Source: Gloeocapsopsis crepidinum LEGE 06123 (GTDB taxonomy: Bacteria; Cyanobacteriota; Cyanobacteriia; Cyanobacteriales; Chroococcidiopsidaceae). From it: a stretch of 64,000 nucleotides of DNA. The notes under the pieces are model-generated. The model searched no databases and was not told the origin of the DNA. It saw only the letters and a program-made list of their open reading frames with translations. Made by a program: the position numbers and the translations under genes. The stretch spans positions 57,288 through 121,287 of the forward strand of contig NZ_JADEWN010000009.1 in the NCBI RefSeq assembly GCF_015207655.1. Reading direction: 5' to 3'. Shown here piece after piece: positions 63,250 to 64,000 of the stretch (position 1 is the stretch's first letter; each line of letters opens with the position of its first letter).

Positions 63250-64000
63250 TTACAACCAACCACGTAAACGATAAACGACTAAACCGACATACTCTTTCAA
63301 GGCACGAGTAAACTGATGTAATCGCTCTGCTTCTGGTAACAAGTTTAACAGTGTAGCTTGAGGGGTATTGCTTAAATACTGAAGATCGCTGCTTGCTATA
63401 AAATCAGTAGGTGCTGGTATTGCAGCAATTTTAAGTTTTTTGAAAATGGCAAGCGATCGCGGCATATGCATTGCTGAAGTGACAAGTAGCACTTGGTTGA
63501 TTTGGCGTGCTTGCAGAATTTTTTTGACATTGACTGCATTTTCGTAGGTATTAAGCGAATTAGGTTCTTGAATAATTGCTGATTCTGGTACGCCTAATTG
63601 CTGCATGATAATTGCCATATCTGCGGATTCAGAAGAACCAGCACCACTCCAATCTATACGTCCACCGCTGAGAATCACGAAAGGGGCTTTTTTTTGGTGA
63701 TACAACTGCGCAGCATAGAACATGCGATCGCTTTCTTCAGATAAGTCTACTGAAGGGCGTGGAAAAAACGCAGGTTTAGTCGCACCGCCTAAAACGACGA
63801 TTGCTTCTGCATTTGGTAATTCAGTTGAGGGAATATTTTGAAATTCTAGCGATCGCACTAAAGAACGTGAAACCTCACATCTTGCACCTATCAGGAAAAC
63901 CACTAATACATGAATAAGTAGTGTAAGAAAGTGACAGCAGAAGCGGAAATTCGCTTTTGTGGCAGAGAGTAATTCAGAAAACTTGATTTGTAGAGAAATT
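63250..64000 (-). CDS. YdcF/DUF218-family protein (partial)
   Basis: The recognisable domain reads EAIVVLGGATKPAFFPRPSV, FVILSGGRIDWSGAGSSESA, EPNSLNTYENAVNVKKIL and LLVTSAMHMPRSLAIFKKLK, the DUF218 (YdcF/SanA-like) pattern. A GTG at 63903 could start a 217-aa form, but the frame stays open to 64000 and encodes a hydrophobic stretch (FCCHFLTLLIHVLVVFLIGA), as expected for the N-terminal membrane region of this family. So the gene is probably cut by the window edge. Envelope-related role likely. Confidence 0.82.
   Translation of the reverse strand, partial: ISLQIKFSELLSATKANFRFCCHFLTLLIHVLVVFLIGARCEVSRSLVRSLEFQNIPSTELPNAEAIVVLGGATKPAFFPRPSVDLSEESDRMFYAAQLYHQKKAPFVILSGGRIDWSGAGSSESADMAIIMQQLGVPESAIIQEPNSLNTYENAVNVKKILQARQINQVLLVTSAMHMPRSLAIFKKLKIAAIPAPTDFIASSDLQYLSNTPQATLLNLLPEAERLHQFTRALKEYVGLVVYRLRGWL

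Noticed and set aside
1..64000. CRISPR arrays, insertion sequences, prophage or rRNA operon
   Set aside because: No regularly spaced 24-40 bp direct repeats, transposase or phage genes, or rRNA sequence were seen.

Overview
The window is cyanobacterial chromosome. Support for this: many HIP1 octamers (GCGATCGC); petN for the cytochrome b6f complex; a ferredoxin-thioredoxin reductase variable chain; a split three-gene pnt transhydrogenase; a Ycf46-type AAA protein; DUF2808, DUF1499 and DUF92 proteins; and heptamer/octamer short tandem repeats between genes. Gene content and repeat style suggest a Chroococcidiopsis/Gloeocapsopsis- or Nostocales-like organism, but I cannot fix the genus. No rRNA, CRISPR array or intact insertion sequence is visible. 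One tRNA (CAU anticodon) lies at 29592-29665.

Layout. 1-3.6 kb: a YciH-type factor (cut by the left edge), trpB, a CAP-domain lipoprotein, a DEDDy exonuclease and a small secreted-protein gene interrupted by TGA. 3.6-7.7 kb: a divergent iron block (FTR1 permease and ferritin-like protein on minus; imelysin lipoprotein and di-haem oxidoreductase on plus). 7.8-15.6 kb: dnaB, rplI, gloB, tlyA, an ABC exporter and small conserved proteins. 15.7-22.5 kb: an SDR protein, petN plus a small membrane protein, phoD and pntA1-pntA2-pntB. 22.5-28.2 kb: rpmH-rnpA-PH-yidC-khpB-yceD and a Ycf46-like ATPase. 28.2-31 kb: a WecA/MraY-type transferase, the tRNA and a decayed hicAB toxin-antitoxin pair. 31-40 kb: a complete dppABCDF-type peptide importer beside asparagine synthetase and a DUF1028 Ntn-hydrolase-like protein. 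40-51.6 kb: a methylmalonate-semialdehyde dehydrogenase type enzyme, a RemA-like protein, mobA, xth, an acetamidase, and the 2-oxoglutarate decarboxylase / succinate-semialdehyde dehydrogenase pair that closes the cyanobacterial TCA cycle. 52-54.5 kb: two tandem modules, each a stand-alone receiver domain convergent with a DUF2294 gene. 54.6-64 kb: zinc alcohol dehydrogenase, FAD oxidoreductase, a VTE6-like kinase, purS-purQ, zur, SPFH/NfeD, ftrV and a YdcF-type protein cut by the right edge.

Four signals stand out. (1) Both receiver genes are preceded by the same roughly 50-nt leader, whose hairpin shows compensatory base changes. (2) A dispersed intergenic element has fixed geometry (6-bp palindrome, 14-nt spacer, 7-bp hairpin with 4-nt loop) and covarying stems. 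(3) hicAB is decaying through four single-base deletions and one nonsense codon. (4) An 11-unit octamer tract follows the ABC exporter and can form a G-quadruplex on the transcript strand. The peptide importer / AsnB / DUF1028 group and the iron block with a di-haem protein in place of EfeB are the best candidates for under-described multi-gene systems.

All family calls were made by reading the translated sequence; no database search was run.
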